From: CAVZXS01 sp963779325
GTDB taxonomy: Bacteria > Bacteroidota > Bacteroidia > Chitinophagales > Chitinophagaceae
Direction: 5' to 3'
Assembly (NCBI GenBank): GCA_963779325.1
Contig: CAVZXS010000002.1
Coordinates: forward strand, 434,001 to 498,000
DNA: 64,000 nucleotides
The notes under the pieces were generated by a model. The model searched no databases and was not told the origin of the DNA. It worked only from the letters and a program-made list of their open reading frames with translations. Below, piece after piece: positions 63,801-64,000 of this stretch. The translations under genes were made by a program, and so were the position numbers. Positions within the stretch are counted from its first letter, which is position 1, and each line of letters starts with the position of its first letter.

Positions 63801-64000
63801 CAAAATGAATTCCACAACGCATTAAGGGCAATAATTTCTTAATTGCTTTTAAGGAGTACGATGCGTATCTTTTTGTTACTTCTATATCTGGTGCAGATGC
63901 TATAGCTTCTGCGACTTTTGGAGGTAAGTTAAATGTTATTGTTTTCGCTTTACTTCTTTTGTTGTTCTCTCTCGTCAGCGCCTTGATGATTGCATCTTTA
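60838..64000 (-). CDS. cas9: Type II-C Cas9 RNA-guided endonuclease (5' end outside window)
   Basis: 1053 codons of cas9 are visible; the frame stays open to the right edge, so the N-terminus (RuvC-I, bridge helix and part of the recognition lobe) is missing. RuvC-II is seen at DEIHIEMGRDLKKNAKERKR (visible residue about 193 is the catalytic Glu). HNH is at QYQIEHVLPKAKI, with the SFDNLVISERGVNKAK segment (catalytic His about 336). RuvC-III is at RIDHRHHALDAIIIAATTRE (about 519-522). The remaining 500 residues include the PAM-interacting domain. Bacteroidota II-C Cas9s are about 1350-1500 residues, so a third or less is missing. First gene of cas9-cas1-cas2. Confidence 0.97.
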   Translation of the reverse strand, partial: KDAIIKALTRENNKRSKAKTITFNLPPKVAEAIASAPDIEVTKRYASYSLKAIKKLLPLMRCGIHFDEAKVTDKIKTRAEEISQRLKDINFNAKRIHEVADDDVQKQLLKSFIDKKNLLTGLNTYQACYLVYDRHSEKSNDRKYAEPSEFNIMEELPNNSLRNPVVEQVIRETLFVVKDIWEKYGQPDEIHIEMGRDLKKNAKERKRATDKSADNFEEKNRIKKVLTELFNEEFEQYENANDHTTEKEIVKARFEVKPNPNNPTDIDRFRIWKSTSGVGNTELNELFKSGGKTKIPTKAEIKKYTLWLTQKCVSPYTGRIIPLSKLFDEGQYQIEHVLPKAKIKNDSFDNLVISERGVNKAKDKDLAAIFIKGKNGGCEYQGTKYKLLDYISYVEHCKRTFKGRKLQNLLATEIPDDFISRQINDTRYITKKISELLYPIAKNKEVGIVFTIGSITSELKKEWGLQKEWKKLIKPRFERLEKINNASYIQKNKTDENDIDFHIPENPDLDTKRIDHRHHALDAIIIAATTREHIRYLNTLSAADNDKDWFEAKTKLVKKGIRDFALPWELFTKEAKEKLEQTIVTFKSYNKVIDKPKNVYTKWEPILDATGTQLKDSKDVPLFEKRLAKQVVPTNGKKWMSIRQSLFKEPQGIVYLKEKRFVSIFDAFKIQIERFKVEHDKEKRKTASYVYDQTARPIIKEIIYRSGIDINDTENLLAAIDKYLKKNSKKIPTANLDKNGKVKNKTVYILGGIEFEDIQVASFIPKSAKRVRLDKDFDHKKIDKIPYSESSRIPQTLHKHLEEYEKFIVAKKIVEEKNEQIEKNAVSALKLTEEEVAILEMVMPEPFSDEGLEALDKKIGMKIRMVTLKEDIGIKIELRNKLAEADGNPYFIIYENMETKEREGFSSLSSYEVIQKKKQGVPIAEIREGYKTIILQPNDLVYLPNINNEGKITEDMSKIDWSKPTKEMASKIYIVKSFSKYQIFFIPAYVSSPLDKNSNELDNNNKSETAWTNEGWASVKDKKSKQEKDKGLMIKEYCIKLKVDRLGNIKPTK

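Overview
The window reads as a chromosomal segment from a member of the Bacteroidota, most plausibly a Chitinophagaceae-like bacterium. The evidence is a SusC/SusD pair, an MqnA of the futalosine menaquinone route, TAnnTTTG-type -7 promoter boxes, AT-rich intergenic DNA full of short palindromic repeats, and a type II-C CRISPR-Cas locus with a 46-bp repeat. This is inference from gene content; there is no rRNA in the window to settle the genus.

Layout. 0-13 kb is mostly housekeeping: the end of a NarL-type response regulator, a NamZ-like muramidase, an FKBP isomerase, PepT, an SPFH protein, a broken REP-associated transposase inside a nest of palindromes, an ExbB/ExbD pair, an AraC regulator with a VOC protein and a TfoX C-terminal-domain protein, PurB and MqnA. 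13.3-32.2 kb is a surface-polysaccharide locus. It makes GDP-4-keto-6-deoxymannose/GDP-fucose (gmd, fcl) and a CDP-6-deoxyhexose (rfbF, rfbG, epimerase, a C-methyltransferase, a reductase). It continues with a second C-methyltransferase, two FkbM methyltransferases, five glycosyltransferases and a YfhO-family membrane protein. 32.3-41.3 kb holds a queuosine-precursor transporter, a SusC/SusD pair, a Nudix hydrolase, DapF, a uridine phosphorylase and tRNA-Cys.

41.4-47.3 kb is an accessory island next to tRNA-Cys. Seven small, unrelated genes or gene pairs all point the same way, and most are followed by versions of one repeat. The region includes a DUF2281/VapC toxin-antitoxin pair, a DUF2314-ankyrin protein and several unknowns. 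47.4-57.4 kb returns to core genes (ArgS, a secreted metallopeptidase-like protein, PhyH, DoxX, a BioF-like enzyme, an ECF sigma factor with a probable membrane partner, and a GH53 galactanase). 57.75-64.0 kb is the type II-C CRISPR-Cas system: 19 repeats, 18 spacers, cas2, cas1 and a cas9 that runs off the window edge.

Two themes cut across the window. First, short GC-rich palindromes are scattered through it. They interrupt a CRISPR repeat, frameshift a transposase and sit in-frame inside a sugar-nucleotide reductase. Second, about ten genes carry single-base frameshifts in otherwise well-conserved frames. That pattern suggests sequencing or assembly error more than real decay, so I report those genes as reconstructed across the shift.
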